From Betaproteobacteria bacterium (lineage in GTDB: Bacteria > Pseudomonadota > Gammaproteobacteria > Burkholderiales > SG8-41), in contig JACPTK010000024.1 of assembly GCA_016192825.1 (NCBI GenBank), forward strand, positions 27,678 through 91,677: a stretch of DNA of 64,000 bases, read 5' to 3'. A program made the position numbers and the translations under genes. Below the pieces are notes generated by a model that did no database searches, was not told the DNA's origin, and worked only from the letters and a program-made list of their open reading frames with translations. Positions 8,840 through 17,733 of this stretch are shown here, piece after piece (position 1 is the first letter of the stretch; each line of letters begins with the position of its first letter).

Positions 8840-9622
8840 ATGGGGCGGCTTGAAGGAAAAGTGGCATTCATAACCGGCGCCGGGTCGGGTATTGCCCGTG
8901 CCGCGGCACGGCTGTTTGCGAGAGAAGGGGCAAGGGTGGCCATAGCGGAACTTAAGCCCGACTTGGGACGTGCCACGGAACGGATCGTGCGTGAAACCGG
9001 CGGAGACGGTTTTTTCATCGAAATCGACGTCACGCGAGAAGAAAGCGTGCGCAGTGCGCTTGCGACTGCGGTTGAACGGTGCGGTAGGCTCGACGTTCTT
9101 TACAACTGTGCAGGGGGATCGATAACTCAGGACAGCCTGGTGACGGACGTCGACCTGAAAGTATGGGAACACACCATGATGCTGGATCTGCTGGGGCCGA
9201 TCCTGTGCTGCCGCCACGGAATTCCGGAAATCATCAAGAGCGGGGGTGGTGCTGTGATCAATATGTCTTCGGGAGCGGCCCTGCGGGGGAGCAGTCCTTC
9301 GCATATATACACCTCGGCAAAAGGCGCGATTCTGTCATTGACCCGGGCGCTGGCTGGCGCCTATGCGAAGCAGAATATCCGGGTGAACGCCATCTGCGCG
9401 GGGCGCATCCTGACGGAGAGAATTAAACGCAACTACGGCGCTGATGGAGGGACGGGCCTGGTCGTTGATCGCCAGAACGCCGCTGGGAGGGCGAAGGAAT
9501 ACCCCTTCTGGGTGGGAGAACCCGAGGATATCGCGAATATCGCCTTATTCCTCGCATCCGATGAGTCGCGGATGATTACAGGTGCGAGCATTCCTGCGGA
9601 CGGCGGGCGATCCGCGTATTGA
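8840..9622 (+). CDS. Short-chain dehydrogenase/reductase (SDR)
   Basis: 260 residues from ATG 8840; a longer in-frame opening is rejected because the cofactor motif would be displaced. The cofactor motif TGAGSGIA lies near residue 12, with alanine in place of the third glycine. Classical SDR features follow: NCAGG (about 92), the catalytic Ser in NMSSGAA and the YTSAK active-site pair near 157, then NAICAGRI. NAD(P)-dependent oxidation or reduction of an alcohol or ketone is likely; the substrate is unknown. It sits inside the hydrolase cluster, consistent with a catabolic step. Confidence 0.9.
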   Translation: MGRLEGKVAFITGAGSGIARAAARLFAREGARVAIAELKPDLGRATERIVRETGGDGFFIEIDVTREESVRSALATAVERCGRLDVLYNCAGGSITQDSLVTDVDLKVWEHTMMLDLLGPILCCRHGIPEIIKSGGGAVINMSSGAALRGSSPSHIYTSAKGAILSLTRALAGAYAKQNIRVNAICAGRILTERIKRNYGADGGTGLVVDRQNAAGRAKEYPFWVGEPEDIANIALFLASDESRMITGASIPADGGRSAY

Positions 9623-9707
9623 CTTCGGGCTTCCAATCCAGCACGAGAGCGGTAGATGCAATACGCGATACTTCACCAGGCCTAGCGCTTAGAAGGGACA
9701 GGGCACG

Positions 9708-10547
9708 ATGGCGCGACATATCGCCTGTTTGACTTTTGATTTCGACGCCATGTCGGGCTTCATGGCGCGGGGAATGCTGTCTCCGACCCCGGTGTCCCGC
9801 GGAGAGTTTGGCGCGGACGTTGGGGTGCCGCGCATTCTCGCATTGCTCAAGAAGTACGGTCTGCGCGCGAGTTTTTACATTCCGGGACATACGCTGGCGA
9901 CGTATCCCGATGCCTGCAAGCGCATCGTCGATGCCGGGCATGAGATTGGTCACCATGGCTGGACGCATGTGCCGCCGACGCAACTGACGCGGGAAAAGGA
10001 AGAGCAGGGGCTGATCGAGGCGAACGAGCTCATTCGCAAGCTGACGGGCCGGTATGCTGCTGGCTACCGTTCGCCGTCATGGGATCTGTCGCCGAGCTCT
10101 GTCGACCTGCTGTTGAAGCACGGATTCATTTACGACAGCAGCATGATGGGCAACGACTACATGCCGTATCGGGTTCGACACGGTGACGTCATCGAGCTTG
10201 AGAAACCCGCCGTATTCGGCAAGCCAACGCGCTTGATCGAGGCGCCCGTCAGCTGGAACCTGGACGACTTTCCGCACTTTGAATACCTGCGCACGCAGGC
10301 AGGGGTTATGCCGGGATTGATGAATGCAGACCATGTTCTCGAGAACTGGCTGAACGATTTCGTCTATCTTCGTGAGAGCTTGGACTGGGGCATTATTACC
10401 TACACCTTCCATCCTTTTGTCATTGGGCGCGGACATCGAATGATCATTCTCGAGAAGCTGGTCCGCAGCCTCCAGGAAAACGGCGCCGTATTCATGAGGC
10501 TCGAAGATGCTGTTGCCGAATATAACCAAAGGCATCCTTTCCAATGA
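9708..10547 (+). CDS. Carbohydrate esterase 4 / cyclic-imidase-like hydrolase
   Basis: A 279-residue NodB-fold protein. Motif 1 is TFDFD (residues 9-13), motif 2 GHHGWTH (81-87) supplies metal ligands, motif 3 is RSPSW near 128, and TFHP lies near residue 245. It lacks a signal peptide, so it is probably cytoplasmic. That fits the PuuE/HpPgdA-like branch, which includes cyclic-imide hydrolases and allantoinase-like enzymes, better than secreted polysaccharide deacetylases; the assignment is an inference. It overlaps the next hydrolase by four bases (ATGA), which suggests coupled translation and a shared pathway. Confidence 0.85.
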   Translation: MARHIACLTFDFDAMSGFMARGMLSPTPVSRGEFGADVGVPRILALLKKYGLRASFYIPGHTLATYPDACKRIVDAGHEIGHHGWTHVPPTQLTREKEEQGLIEANELIRKLTGRYAAGYRSPSWDLSPSSVDLLLKHGFIYDSSMMGNDYMPYRVRHGDVIELEKPAVFGKPTRLIEAPVSWNLDDFPHFEYLRTQAGVMPGLMNADHVLENWLNDFVYLRESLDWGIITYTFHPFVIGRGHRMIILEKLVRSLQENGAVFMRLEDAVAEYNQRHPFQ

Positions 10548-11377
10548 ACGCGAACCGCTGGGAAATGCAGCATTTCATGACAAGCGACGGCCTCAATCTG
10601 GCCTATGTCGTCGATGATTACACCGACCGGTGGAAGCCAAGCGACACCGTGATACTGGTGCATGCGGCCATGGGCAGCTCGCGGCGTTTTTACGCCTGGG
10701 TGCCCCATCTCGCGCGCGATTTCCGCGTGGTTCGCCTGGATATGCGGGGGCATGGTGAATCGCAGATCCCCGGGCCGGAGCAGTTGTCGTCCCGGGACCT
10801 CGTGCGCGACGTGGTCGAGCTGGCGGATCACCTCGCATGCGCGACGTTTCATATAGCAGGTTCCTCTGCTGGAGCCGTCGTATCGCAGAAAGTGGCGATT
10901 GACCATCCGGACCGCGTTGCCACGCTGGCTGTCTTTGCTGCCGCCCCGGGGATAAAGCATGGCAACCAGGATCACGCGCAGTGGGTTGCGCGAATCGGGG
11001 AGAGGGGCGTAGCCGCTTTCCTGCGGGAAACCATTGGTGATCGTATGGATGCGCGAAGTGTGGAGCCAGGCTTCATCGACTGGTTTATCAACGAGTCGGC
11101 GCGGACCTCGGTTGAATTGCTGGCGCGCTTCGTGCCCATGATGAGAGGGTTTGACGTGATGGACGAAATCTCCCGCATCGCGTGCCCGACGCTGGCGGTT
11201 GTGCCCGGGGCTGACCCGATCCACCGGGTGGATCAATATCGGGTTCTGGCCGACAAGATCAAGGACTGCGAGTTCATGGTGTACGAGGGCTTGCCGCACA
11301 ATATTACGGATTCGGTCCCGGACCGTTGTGCGCAGGACTTGAAGAAATTTCTGCTGAAACACCGGAGGAGCCAATGA
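10544..11377 (+). CDS. Alpha/beta-hydrolase (paralogue 4 of 4)
   Basis: 277 residues; the start ATG overlaps the stop of the CE4-like gene. GSSAG gives the nucleophile at about residue 108, HAAMGSSRR the oxyanion region, and PHNITDSVPDRC the probable catalytic His. Strong pattern identity with the 7959 paralogue across the lid (IPGPEQLS, INESARTS) points to a recent duplication. A palindromic repeat lies about 115 bases downstream and separates this gene from the next CE4-like gene. Confidence 0.9.
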   Translation: MNANRWEMQHFMTSDGLNLAYVVDDYTDRWKPSDTVILVHAAMGSSRRFYAWVPHLARDFRVVRLDMRGHGESQIPGPEQLSSRDLVRDVVELADHLACATFHIAGSSAGAVVSQKVAIDHPDRVATLAVFAAAPGIKHGNQDHAQWVARIGERGVAAFLRETIGDRMDARSVEPGFIDWFINESARTSVELLARFVPMMRGFDVMDEISRIACPTLAVVPGADPIHRVDQYRVLADKIKDCEFMVYEGLPHNITDSVPDRCAQDLKKFLLKHRRSQ

Positions 11378-11491
11378 ATGGATCGAGCTGGTAAGGTTTC
11401 ATCCCCGTAATTGCGAGCGGGGGATTGCCTGTCATAGCGGCAGACCAGCCATATCCATCCAAGATTGGCGGAATAGGTTTTCGCTGTTAGG

Positions 11492-11698
11492 CTAGCAGCC
11501 TGTCGGACTTAGGTGTCCGACAGGCTGCTAACAGCAAAACCGCCCGTGAATTTCGAATGAGCCCCAGTGTAACGGCCCCGATTGGCCTCCGATGGACACG
11601 CGCGCAGGCTGGAAATAAGGTTTTCACTGCTATTGACTCCCGTTATCGCGCGGGCGGTTTTGCACAAGGAGTTTGTCGGGGCTAAGTCCGACAAACTC
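11492..11698. repeat. CTAG-bounded palindromic element, full copy (core type 1)
   Basis: Left hairpin 11493-11530 (TAGCAGCCTGTCGGAC, 6-base loop, perfect complement), then GCAAAACCGCCCG at 11534-11546. A ~100-base core follows, then the complementary CGGGCGGTTTTGC near 11650 and a right hairpin 11669-11698 (GAGTTTGTCGG ... CCGACAAACTC). CTAG is present at the left end only. The core matches the copies at 30961 and 49753. The element fills most of the 342-base gap 11378-11719. Confidence 0.9.
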
Positions 11699-11719
11699 GT
11701 CAATCCGGAATGCTTGGCA

Positions 11720-12532
11720 ATGATTGGTAAATACCGCTGGCCTAGGGACGTGCGCTGCGTCTGCATGCTCACCGTGGATTTCGACGGCCCATCCCATGAA
11801 ATCGGACGCAATTTGAGGCCGCTGGGCATCAATTCCTGGGGACGATACTCTGGTCGACGCGGCGTGCCCCGTTACCTTGATCTATTCGAAAAGTACGAAA
11901 TCCCTTCGACTTTCTTCGTGCCGGGGTTCGATGCCGAGTACTACCCCGCGGTCGTCAAGGACATCCACCGCAGAGGATTCGAGGTCGCCGCTCACGGCTA
12001 TCTGCACGAGGCATGGGAGCTTGGCGACGAGGAAGAAGAGCTCCTGCAGCGCACCCACACGATACTCACGGAGCTGCTGGGCACGCCACCGGTCGGATGG
12101 CGCTCCCCGTCAGGAAGAAAAACCGCGCGCACCATGCGTGTGCTGAAAAAACTGGGCTACCTCTACGATTCGAGTGACAAGGATTACGACTTGCCGTACA
12201 TGGTGCGGCTGGACGGCAGCCGGCTGAGCGACATGGTGGAGATCCCGAACAACACGTACAGCCTTGATGACTTTCCGTGGTTCAAGTTCAGCATGACACC
12301 GGCCTCCGAGGTCCTGGCGCATTGGAAACAGGAGTTCGATTCACTGTATGCCGAGAATGGCTATTTCATGCTGACCTTCCATCCCCGCAGCGGTTGGGGC
12401 TCGGGCGGTCCGTCGAGAGCCAGAGTGATCGAAGAGATGATCCGCTATATAAAGCAGCATGAAGGGATTCGCTTCTTCAGCATTCGACAGCTAGCGGATT
12501 GGTGCCTCAACAACCACGTAGAGTTCGAGTGA
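11720..12532 (+). CDS. Carbohydrate esterase 4 / cyclic-imidase-like hydrolase
   Basis: 270 residues from ATG 11720. A longer open frame reaching back to 11582 is rejected because it would read through the palindromic repeat. TVDFD (about residue 18) and AHGYLHE supply the Asp-His-His metal set, GWRSPSGR is motif 3, and MLTFHPRSGWG is the C-terminal His motif. There is no signal peptide. Its stop overlaps the start of the degenerate paralogue at 12532, so the two are probably made together. The substrate is unknown; a cyclic amide or imide is plausible from the branch of the family. Confidence 0.85.
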   Translation: MIGKYRWPRDVRCVCMLTVDFDGPSHEIGRNLRPLGINSWGRYSGRRGVPRYLDLFEKYEIPSTFFVPGFDAEYYPAVVKDIHRRGFEVAAHGYLHEAWELGDEEEELLQRTHTILTELLGTPPVGWRSPSGRKTARTMRVLKKLGYLYDSSDKDYDLPYMVRLDGSRLSDMVEIPNNTYSLDDFPWFKFSMTPASEVLAHWKQEFDSLYAENGYFMLTFHPRSGWGSGGPSRARVIEEMIRYIKQHEGIRFFSIRQLADWCLNNHVEFE

Positions 12533-13353
12533 TGGAATCGCGTCCGGTGTGGTGGGACGGAGCGAGATGTGTGGTCGCCGTGACCGTCAATTTCGATGCG
12601 GAGTCCGTGGACCTGCACGAGGTGGCGAAAGAAAACCTCTATGGCAGATTCTCGTATGGGCGCTACGGCATGCGCGCAGGCATCTGGCGCGTGCTGGATT
12701 TGTTGACGGGCCACGGCATCCGCGCGACGTTTTTCGTGCCGGCCTTGGACGCGGAGAGCAATGGTCGCGCTCTGGAGGCGGTATTGAAGAACGGCCACGA
12801 AGTGGCGGCGCGAGGTTACGCTTTTGAGGATCACAGCAAGCTCGGTGAAACCGAAAAAGTGACCCTGCAGCGTGCGCACGAGGCGCTGCGCAAGCTGATG
12901 GGGGAGGCCCCAGTCGGCTGGCGAGCGCCGGGAGGGTTCCTATCGCCCCAGACGTTAACGCACCTCACAGAGCTTGGCTACTCGTACGACAGCAGCTTCC
13001 AGGACGACGATCTGCCTTACGTGATGCAATGTCCAAACGCGAAGTGCATCGTCGAACTCCCGCAGTTCCAGTTCCTCGATGATTCCACCCTGTACGCGCC
13101 GCGTCACTCGCACGAGCGGCTTCTGAAGACCTGGCGCGAAGAGTTTGATGCTCGCTACGACGAGAATCTGTTCATCAACCTGACGCTGCACGTGCGCGGC
13201 GATTACGGATCCGGCCGAGCGAGCCGGGTCCGCGTGGTCGATCAGTTCCTGCAGCACGTGAGCGCGCGCGCTGGCGTACGATTCATGGCGTGTCGCGAGA
13301 TCGCCGAACGCTGGAAGGCCGCGAACCCCAGCACCGAGCCGGCACCGGTCTAA
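12532..13353 (+). CDS. Degenerate CE4-like paralogue lacking metal-binding histidines
   Basis: 273 residues, starting at the ATG that overlaps the preceding TGA. The fold matches the neighbour throughout (GHGIRATFFVPALD, PVGWRAPGG, LGYSYDSS). However, motif 1 reads TVNFD instead of TxDFD, and motif 2 reads AARGYAFE where the active paralogue has AAHGYLHE, so both metal-binding histidines are gone. The frame is intact and full length. The sequence suggests a non-catalytic partner of the 11720 protein or a changed chemistry rather than random decay. Confidence 0.8.
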   Translation: MESRPVWWDGARCVVAVTVNFDAESVDLHEVAKENLYGRFSYGRYGMRAGIWRVLDLLTGHGIRATFFVPALDAESNGRALEAVLKNGHEVAARGYAFEDHSKLGETEKVTLQRAHEALRKLMGEAPVGWRAPGGFLSPQTLTHLTELGYSYDSSFQDDDLPYVMQCPNAKCIVELPQFQFLDDSTLYAPRHSHERLLKTWREEFDARYDENLFINLTLHVRGDYGSGRASRVRVVDQFLQHVSARAGVRFMACREIAERWKAANPSTEPAPV

Positions 13354-13360
13354 ACAGCGG

Positions 13361-13507
13361 ATGAATGGGAAGCGTCCCTTTGCGGATTTGCGCGTCGTCG
13401 AGTTGGCGGCGCCGTTGACCTCCTGTTGCGAAAAGCTCTTCGTAGGCCTGGGCGCGGAGGTTCAGCTTGCGGATCGGCAGGGCGTGCTCGCCGTCGCGCG
13501 AGGTTAG
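13361..13507 (+). pseudogene. CaiB/BaiF-type CoA-transferase, N-terminal remnant
   Basis: A 48-residue frame opening FADLRVVELAAPLTS, followed by KLFVGLGAEV. This matches the start of family III CoA-transferases (…L.GLRVLEL…LADLGAEVIKVE…), which normally run to about 400 residues. A stop follows at 13505, and the C45 gene begins 35 bases later. Only the N-terminal tenth of the family is present, so this is a deletion remnant. It begins 8 bases after the stop of the CE4-like paralogue, as if once part of the same operon. Confidence 0.55.
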
Positions 13508-13541
13508 AAAAGCTGGAACAACCCTGGGCTTTGTCGAGCAA

Positions 13542-14651
13542 ATGCCACAACCTTTTCCAGTTTACGAGATCGAGGGCGGCGCGCATGAATGTGGCGTGAG
13601 CCACGGGAAGCAGGCCGCAGAGCGGGTGGCGCGCACCCTTGAAATCTATCTGCCTGCTTTCACGCGGCAGGCGAAGCTTACGCTCGAGGAGATTCGCGAG
13701 CGCGCCCGCGCATACGCTGCAGCGATCACGGATCTCGACCGCGACATCATGCGGGAGCTCGAGGGCATTGCGTCCGGTTCCGGTCAGCGGCTTGAGGACA
13801 TCGTGGCGGTTAACTGCCGCACCGAGATCCTCTACGGGAGTCTTTCCGGCGCAATGCCGGCGCCCGAGTGTACGACGATCGTCGCGCTGCCCGAAGCCAC
13901 GCGCGATGGCGGCATTCTGGTGGGAAAGAACTGGGACTGGCGCAGCGCCTGCGTGGATGCGGTTGTCGTGCTGAAGATCCGCCAGACCGGAAAGCCGGCG
14001 CTTACGCTGATCGTGGAAGCGGGCATGGTAGGCCGCGATGCGTTCAACGAGGACGGGATCGTCGTCTGCGGCAACTTGCTTGTGTCGAACGACGACAAGG
14101 GGCAGGTCGGCGTCCCTGTCCCGATACTGCGCCGGCGCATTGTCCAGGCGCGCTATTTCTACGAGGCGATCGACATGCTGGTGCGCTCACCGCGAGGCGC
14201 GTCCGGAAATTATCTAATCGCTCACCGCGACGGCGTGGCGATCGACTTCGAGACAAGCCCGAACCACGCCTTCCCTGTGTACCCGGACCGCGGTCTGCTT
14301 ACGCACTCGAACCATTTCCAGTCGACGGTCGCTCAGGCAGCAGGCATTGCAAAATACTACACAGGCGACAGTCTCTACCGCGATTTCCGCGCACGTCAGT
14401 TGCTCGAGGCAAAGATAGGGTCGATCACGTTGGACGACATCAAGGCAACACTGCGCGACCACTTCGGATACCCGAGAGCGATCTGCCGGCATCCCCACGA
14501 CTATCCGGGCAGTGAGCCCACGGTAACCATCTCGTCTCAGATCTTCGACCCGAAAACCGGCGTCGTGCACATCGCGGCGGGTCAGCCCTGCGAAAGCGAG
14601 TACGTTACAGTGACTCTGCCGAGCCGGGACCGGCAGATCGTAGTCGCTTAG
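13542..14651 (+). CDS. C45-family autoproteolytic acyltransferase/hydrolase
   Basis: 369 residues from ATG 13542 (MPQPFPVYEIEGG...). The pattern fits the peptidase C45 / isopenicillin-N acyltransferase-like Ntn hydrolases: a helical pro-segment of ~105 residues, then the expected N-terminal nucleophile Cys in PECTTIVA, followed by GKNWDWR, NEDGIVVCGN and a late THSNHF block. Such proteins cleave themselves before the Cys and then act on amide bonds. Together with the CE4-like and alpha/beta-hydrolase genes it extends the amide/ester-cleaving theme of this cluster. The substrate is unknown. Confidence 0.85.
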   Translation: MPQPFPVYEIEGGAHECGVSHGKQAAERVARTLEIYLPAFTRQAKLTLEEIRERARAYAAAITDLDRDIMRELEGIASGSGQRLEDIVAVNCRTEILYGSLSGAMPAPECTTIVALPEATRDGGILVGKNWDWRSACVDAVVVLKIRQTGKPALTLIVEAGMVGRDAFNEDGIVVCGNLLVSNDDKGQVGVPVPILRRRIVQARYFYEAIDMLVRSPRGASGNYLIAHRDGVAIDFETSPNHAFPVYPDRGLLTHSNHFQSTVAQAAGIAKYYTGDSLYRDFRARQLLEAKIGSITLDDIKATLRDHFGYPRAICRHPHDYPGSEPTVTISSQIFDPKTGVVHIAAGQPCESEYVTVTLPSRDRQIVVA

Positions 14652-14936
14652 CGGAGCGCCGAAGCTAGCGCTGGGGCGCTCTTGCTCCGCATTTGCAATC
14701 CAGCCGAAGAGAGCAGGATGGGCCCCGGGCAGTGCCGCCGGACGCGCGCGTTCGAAGCCTTGTTCGCGGGCGGGCAGCTCGTCGAACTGCAGCGCATCCG
14801 CGAAGCCTTCTTGAGGCAATAAGCCGGATCAGCACAGATTGTGTGTACGTGAGCGTTCCTGCCGTCGGGTCAACGATCGCGCATGTGTCGCCTCGGCACG
14901 ATCGAAAGGGCGAGGCTCGAATTATCGGGAAAACAA
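14652..14936. other. Gap without a recognised gene
   Basis: Between the C45 gene and the terminator. A short in-frame continuation after the C45 stop (FEALFAGGQLVELQRIREAF, up to 14822) looks protein-like but matches nothing I recognise. No start, ribosome-binding site or other structure was convincing. Confidence 0.4.
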
Positions 14937-14962
14937 AAAAAGGGCTGGCGACAGCCCTTTTT
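14937..14962 (-). terminator. Intrinsic terminator
   Basis: An 11-base stem (AAAAAGGGCTG / CAGCCCTTTTT) with a 4-base loop. On the minus strand it is followed by seven T. It lies 19 bases past the stop of the minus-strand Bug gene, as expected for its terminator, and may also stop transcripts from the plus-strand C45 gene. Confidence 0.85.
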
Positions 14963-14980
14963 GGCGGGGTCTCTGCCCCT

Positions 14981-15949
14981 CTATTTCGGCACCAGCTTGA
15001 TCTGGCGGGCTACCTTGCCGTACTTGTCGTACTCGCTCTTCATCAGCTTGCCCAGGTACTCCGGCGACTCGGTCCAGACATCCAGCCCCAGGGACTCCAG
15101 CTTCGCGCGTATGTCCGGCTGCTTCATCGCCGCGTTGAATTCCCGGTTGAGGATCGTGATGACCTCTTTCGGCACCTTGGCCGGGGCGACGAACCCGAAC
15201 CAGCCGCCGGAGGAGAATCCCGGGACGGTTTCCGCGACAGTGGGGAATTCGGGATAGTTGTGCGCGCGCGTGGGTTTGGCGATGCCGAGCATCCGCACCC
15301 GGCCGGCCTGCACGTGCGGATGGATGGCCGTGAACGAGCTGAACGCGACATCCACCCGTCCGGACAGGAGTTCCGCCGCCATGCCCGCTATCCCCTTGAA
15401 CGGCACGTGGATGTACTCGAAGCCCACGTAGGAGCGGAAGAGTTCCGTCGCCATGTGCAGGAACGCGCCCTCGCCGTTGGTCGCGAAACTGACCTTGCCC
15501 GGATTGGCTTTCAGGTATTTCACCAGATCCCCGGTCGTCTTGAAGGGCGAGTTCGGGGCGGCCACCAGCGCCAGGTAATTCGTCGCGACCAGCGCGATCG
15601 GCTTGAAGTCATTCAGCGCGTGGTAGGGCACGTCCTTCATGGTGTGCGGAATGACCGACATGTTGCCGCCCTGCCCGCAGGCGATCGTGTAGCCGTCCGG
15701 AGTCGCGGCCGCGGCCAGACCCAGGCCGATCCTGCCGCCCGCGCCGGGCCGGTTGTCGACGACGAGTTGCTGGCCGAGGCGCTCGGCCGCGTAGCCGCCC
15801 AGGAGGCGGCCGAAAGTGTCGCAAGGATCGCCGGGCTGCTGGGGAACGATGATGCGTATCGCCCGGGCGGGGTACTTCTGCGCCAGCGCCGTGCCCGTCA
15901 GGCCAGCGCAGGCGACCAGCACCCAGATAATGCGTGCAGCATGAGACAT
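14981..15949 (-). CDS. Bug/TctC-family receptor with unusual ligand loop
   Basis: 322 residues; ATG 15949 has a strong GGAGGTG site. The signal peptide ends at GTALAQ. The N-terminal loop reads IVPQQPGDPCDTFGR instead of PxxPGGxxD, replacing the two glycines that normally contact the ligand carboxylate and adding a cysteine. The remaining blocks are typical: VVDNRPGAGG, PDGYTIACG, IHVPFKGIAGMAAELLSG. The difference suggests another ligand class. It is a single-gene unit with its own terminator, divergent from the aldehyde dehydrogenase at 16247. Confidence 0.9.
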   Translation of the reverse strand: MSHAARIIWVLVACAGLTGTALAQKYPARAIRIIVPQQPGDPCDTFGRLLGGYAAERLGQQLVVDNRPGAGGRIGLGLAAAATPDGYTIACGQGGNMSVIPHTMKDVPYHALNDFKPIALVATNYLALVAAPNSPFKTTGDLVKYLKANPGKVSFATNGEGAFLHMATELFRSYVGFEYIHVPFKGIAGMAAELLSGRVDVAFSSFTAIHPHVQAGRVRMLGIAKPTRAHNYPEFPTVAETVPGFSSGGWFGFVAPAKVPKEVITILNREFNAAMKQPDIRAKLESLGLDVWTESPEYLGKLMKSEYDKYGKVARQIKLVPK

Positions 15950-16083
15950 GATCCACCTCCCTATTGTCGATGTATTCTTCTTGAACCGTAGCGTTCACTC
16001 TAGCGCCGTCCGCGTATCGAACGCAAGGGGTGGTCATCGCGACGACTTACACCAGGGTCGGTTCAGTCTCGAGGCCCCCGACT

Positions 16084-16197
16084 CCCGGGTCGGACCAGCG
16101 CAACGCATTGATCGGGGGGGAAAAACCAAAATTGAGAGCGGTATAAGCGCTTGGCAGCGCGTTTTTGTGAGCAAAAATCGCGCGCTAAGCTGAAAAT
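16084..16197. repeat. Dispersed ~114-bp intergenic repeat, copy 2
   Basis: The first 31 bases repeat 1919-1949 with one mismatch, starting CCCGGGTCGGACCAGCGCAA. The second half keeps the hairpin layout (CGTTTTTGTGAGCAAAAA, with flanking GCGCGCTAAGC). Here it lies in the spacer between the divergent Bug and aldehyde dehydrogenase genes. Confidence 0.7.
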
Positions 16198-16246
16198 ACG
16201 GGTCAGCCAAGCCCGTCCCCTGACACACAACCAGAGAAAGCCGACC

Positions 16247-17680
16247 ATGTACCCGAATACCCTGCTTTACATCAACGGCGCCTGGGGTCCGGGCGCCACC
16301 GGCCGCACGTTGCCCGTCGTCAACCCCGCCAACGGCAGCCAGATCGGCACCGTCGCCTGCGCCGAGCGCGCCGACCTCGACCGCGCGCTGGCAGCCGCGG
16401 ACCAGGGCTTCAAGACCTGGCGCAAGGTCTCGGCGTTCGATCGATCGAAGATCATGCGCAAGGCCGCGAATCTGTTTCGCGAGCGCGCCGACACGGTTGC
16501 GCCGATCCTCACCCTGGAGCAGGGCAAGCCGCTTGCCGAGGCCAAGGGGGAAGTGCTTGCCGGCGCGGACATCATCGACTGGTTCGCCGAGGAAGCCCGC
16601 CGCGCCTACGGGCGCGTGATTCCGGCGCGCGCGGAAGGCGTCTACCAGCTGGTGATCAAGGAGCCGGTGGGTCCGGTGGCCGCCTTCACGCCCTGGAATT
16701 TCCCGATCAACCAGGTGGTGCGGAAGCTCTCCGCCGCGCTCGCGGCCGGCTGCTCGATCATCATCAAGGCGCCCGAGGAAACGCCGGCCTCGCCCGCCGG
16801 GCTGATCCGCGCCTTCGCCGACGCCGGCGTCCCCGCCGGGGTGGTCAACCTCGTCTACGGGGACCCCGCGGAAATCTCGAGCTACCTCGTTCCGCACCCG
16901 GTCATCCGCAAGATATCGTTCACCGGCTCCGTCGCGGTGGGCAAGCAGCTCGCGGCGCTCGCCGGCAGCCACATGAAGCGCACGACCATGGAGTTGGGCG
17001 GGCACGCGCCGGTGATCGTGTTCGACGACAGCGACGTCGACGCCGCGGTGAAGACGATGGCGTTCATGAAATACCGCAATGCCGGGCAGGTGTGCATCTC
17101 GCCGACGCGCTTCCTGGTGCAGGAAGGCGTCTACGCGAGCTTCGTCGAGAAATTCGTCACGGGCGCCAAGGCGATCAAGGTCGGCGACGGGATGGAGAAG
17201 GACACGAAGATGGGCCCGCTCGCGAACCCGCGGCGGAGCCGCGCGATGGAGGCGCACGTGGGAGACGCGAAAAAGCATGGCGGCAAGGTGCTCGCCGGCG
17301 GCTACCCGGTCGGCGAGAAGGGCAACTTTTTTGAGCCCACGGTGATCACGGAGCTGCCGAAGGAAGCGATGGCGATGAACCAGGAGCCGTTCGGCCCACT
17401 GGCGATCATCAACCCGTTCCGCAGCTTCGACGACGCGGTGGCCGAAGCGAACCGCCTGCCGTACGGGCTTGCCGCCTACGCGTGGACGCGCTCCGCCAAG
17501 ACCGCCACGGCCGTCGCCGCGTCGGTCGAGACCGGCATGATGACCATCAACCACCTGGGCCTCGCGTTGCCCGAAGTGCCGTTTGGCGGCGTCAAGGATT
17601 CGGGCTACGGCTCGGAAGGCGGCAGCGAGGCGATCGAGCCGTATCTCAATCCAAAGTTCGTGTCGCAGGCGGGCTTATAG
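16247..17680 (+). CDS. NAD(P)-dependent aldehyde dehydrogenase, succinate-semialdehyde dehydrogenase-like
   Basis: 477 residues from ATG 16247; an in-frame extension to 16151 reads through a repeat and is rejected. Family marks: [12 protein letters not shown], the nucleotide-binding [12 protein letters not shown], the general base Glu in MELGGHAP (about residue 252), the catalytic Cys in [10 protein letters not shown] (about 286) and NQEPFGP. The overall pattern is closest to GabD-type succinate-semialdehyde dehydrogenases, but related semialdehydes are possible. The TauD-like gene follows 53 bases downstream on the same strand. Confidence 0.9.
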   Translation: MYPNTLLYINGAWGPGATGRTLPVVNPANGSQIGTVACAERADLDRALAAADQGFKTWRKVSAFDRSKIMRKAANLFRERADTVAPILTLEQGKPLAEAKGEVLAGADIIDWFAEEARRAYGRVIPARAEGVYQLVIKEPVGPVAAFTPWNFPINQVVRKLSAALAAGCSIIIKAPEETPASPAGLIRAFADAGVPAGVVNLVYGDPAEISSYLVPHPVIRKISFTGSVAVGKQLAALAGSHMKRTTMELGGHAPVIVFDDSDVDAAVKTMAFMKYRNAGQVCISPTRFLVQEGVYASFVEKFVTGAKAIKVGDGMEKDTKMGPLANPRRSRAMEAHVGDAKKHGGKVLAGGYPVGEKGNFFEPTVITELPKEAMAMNQEPFGPLAIINPFRSFDDAVAEANRLPYGLAAYAWTRSAKTATAVAASVETGMMTINHLGLALPEVPFGGVKDSGYGSEGGSEAIEPYLNPKFVSQAGL

Positions 17681-17733
17681 AATTGCCGGGCACCGGCTTT
17701 ACGGGCATCGGTAATTGAGTGATGGGAGAATTC

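Noticed and set aside
11493..11530. Element hairpins as ordinary intrinsic terminators
   Set aside because: The stems are strong but none is followed by a T tract on either strand; a role in 3'-end protection remains possible and is listed as a finding.
11582..11719. N-terminal extension of the CE4-like gene at 11720
   Set aside because: The extension encodes the palindromic element (translated HKEFVGAKSDKLV). Similar peptides arise from other copies at 27642 and 36278, so they are annotation artefacts of the repeat rather than protein sequence.
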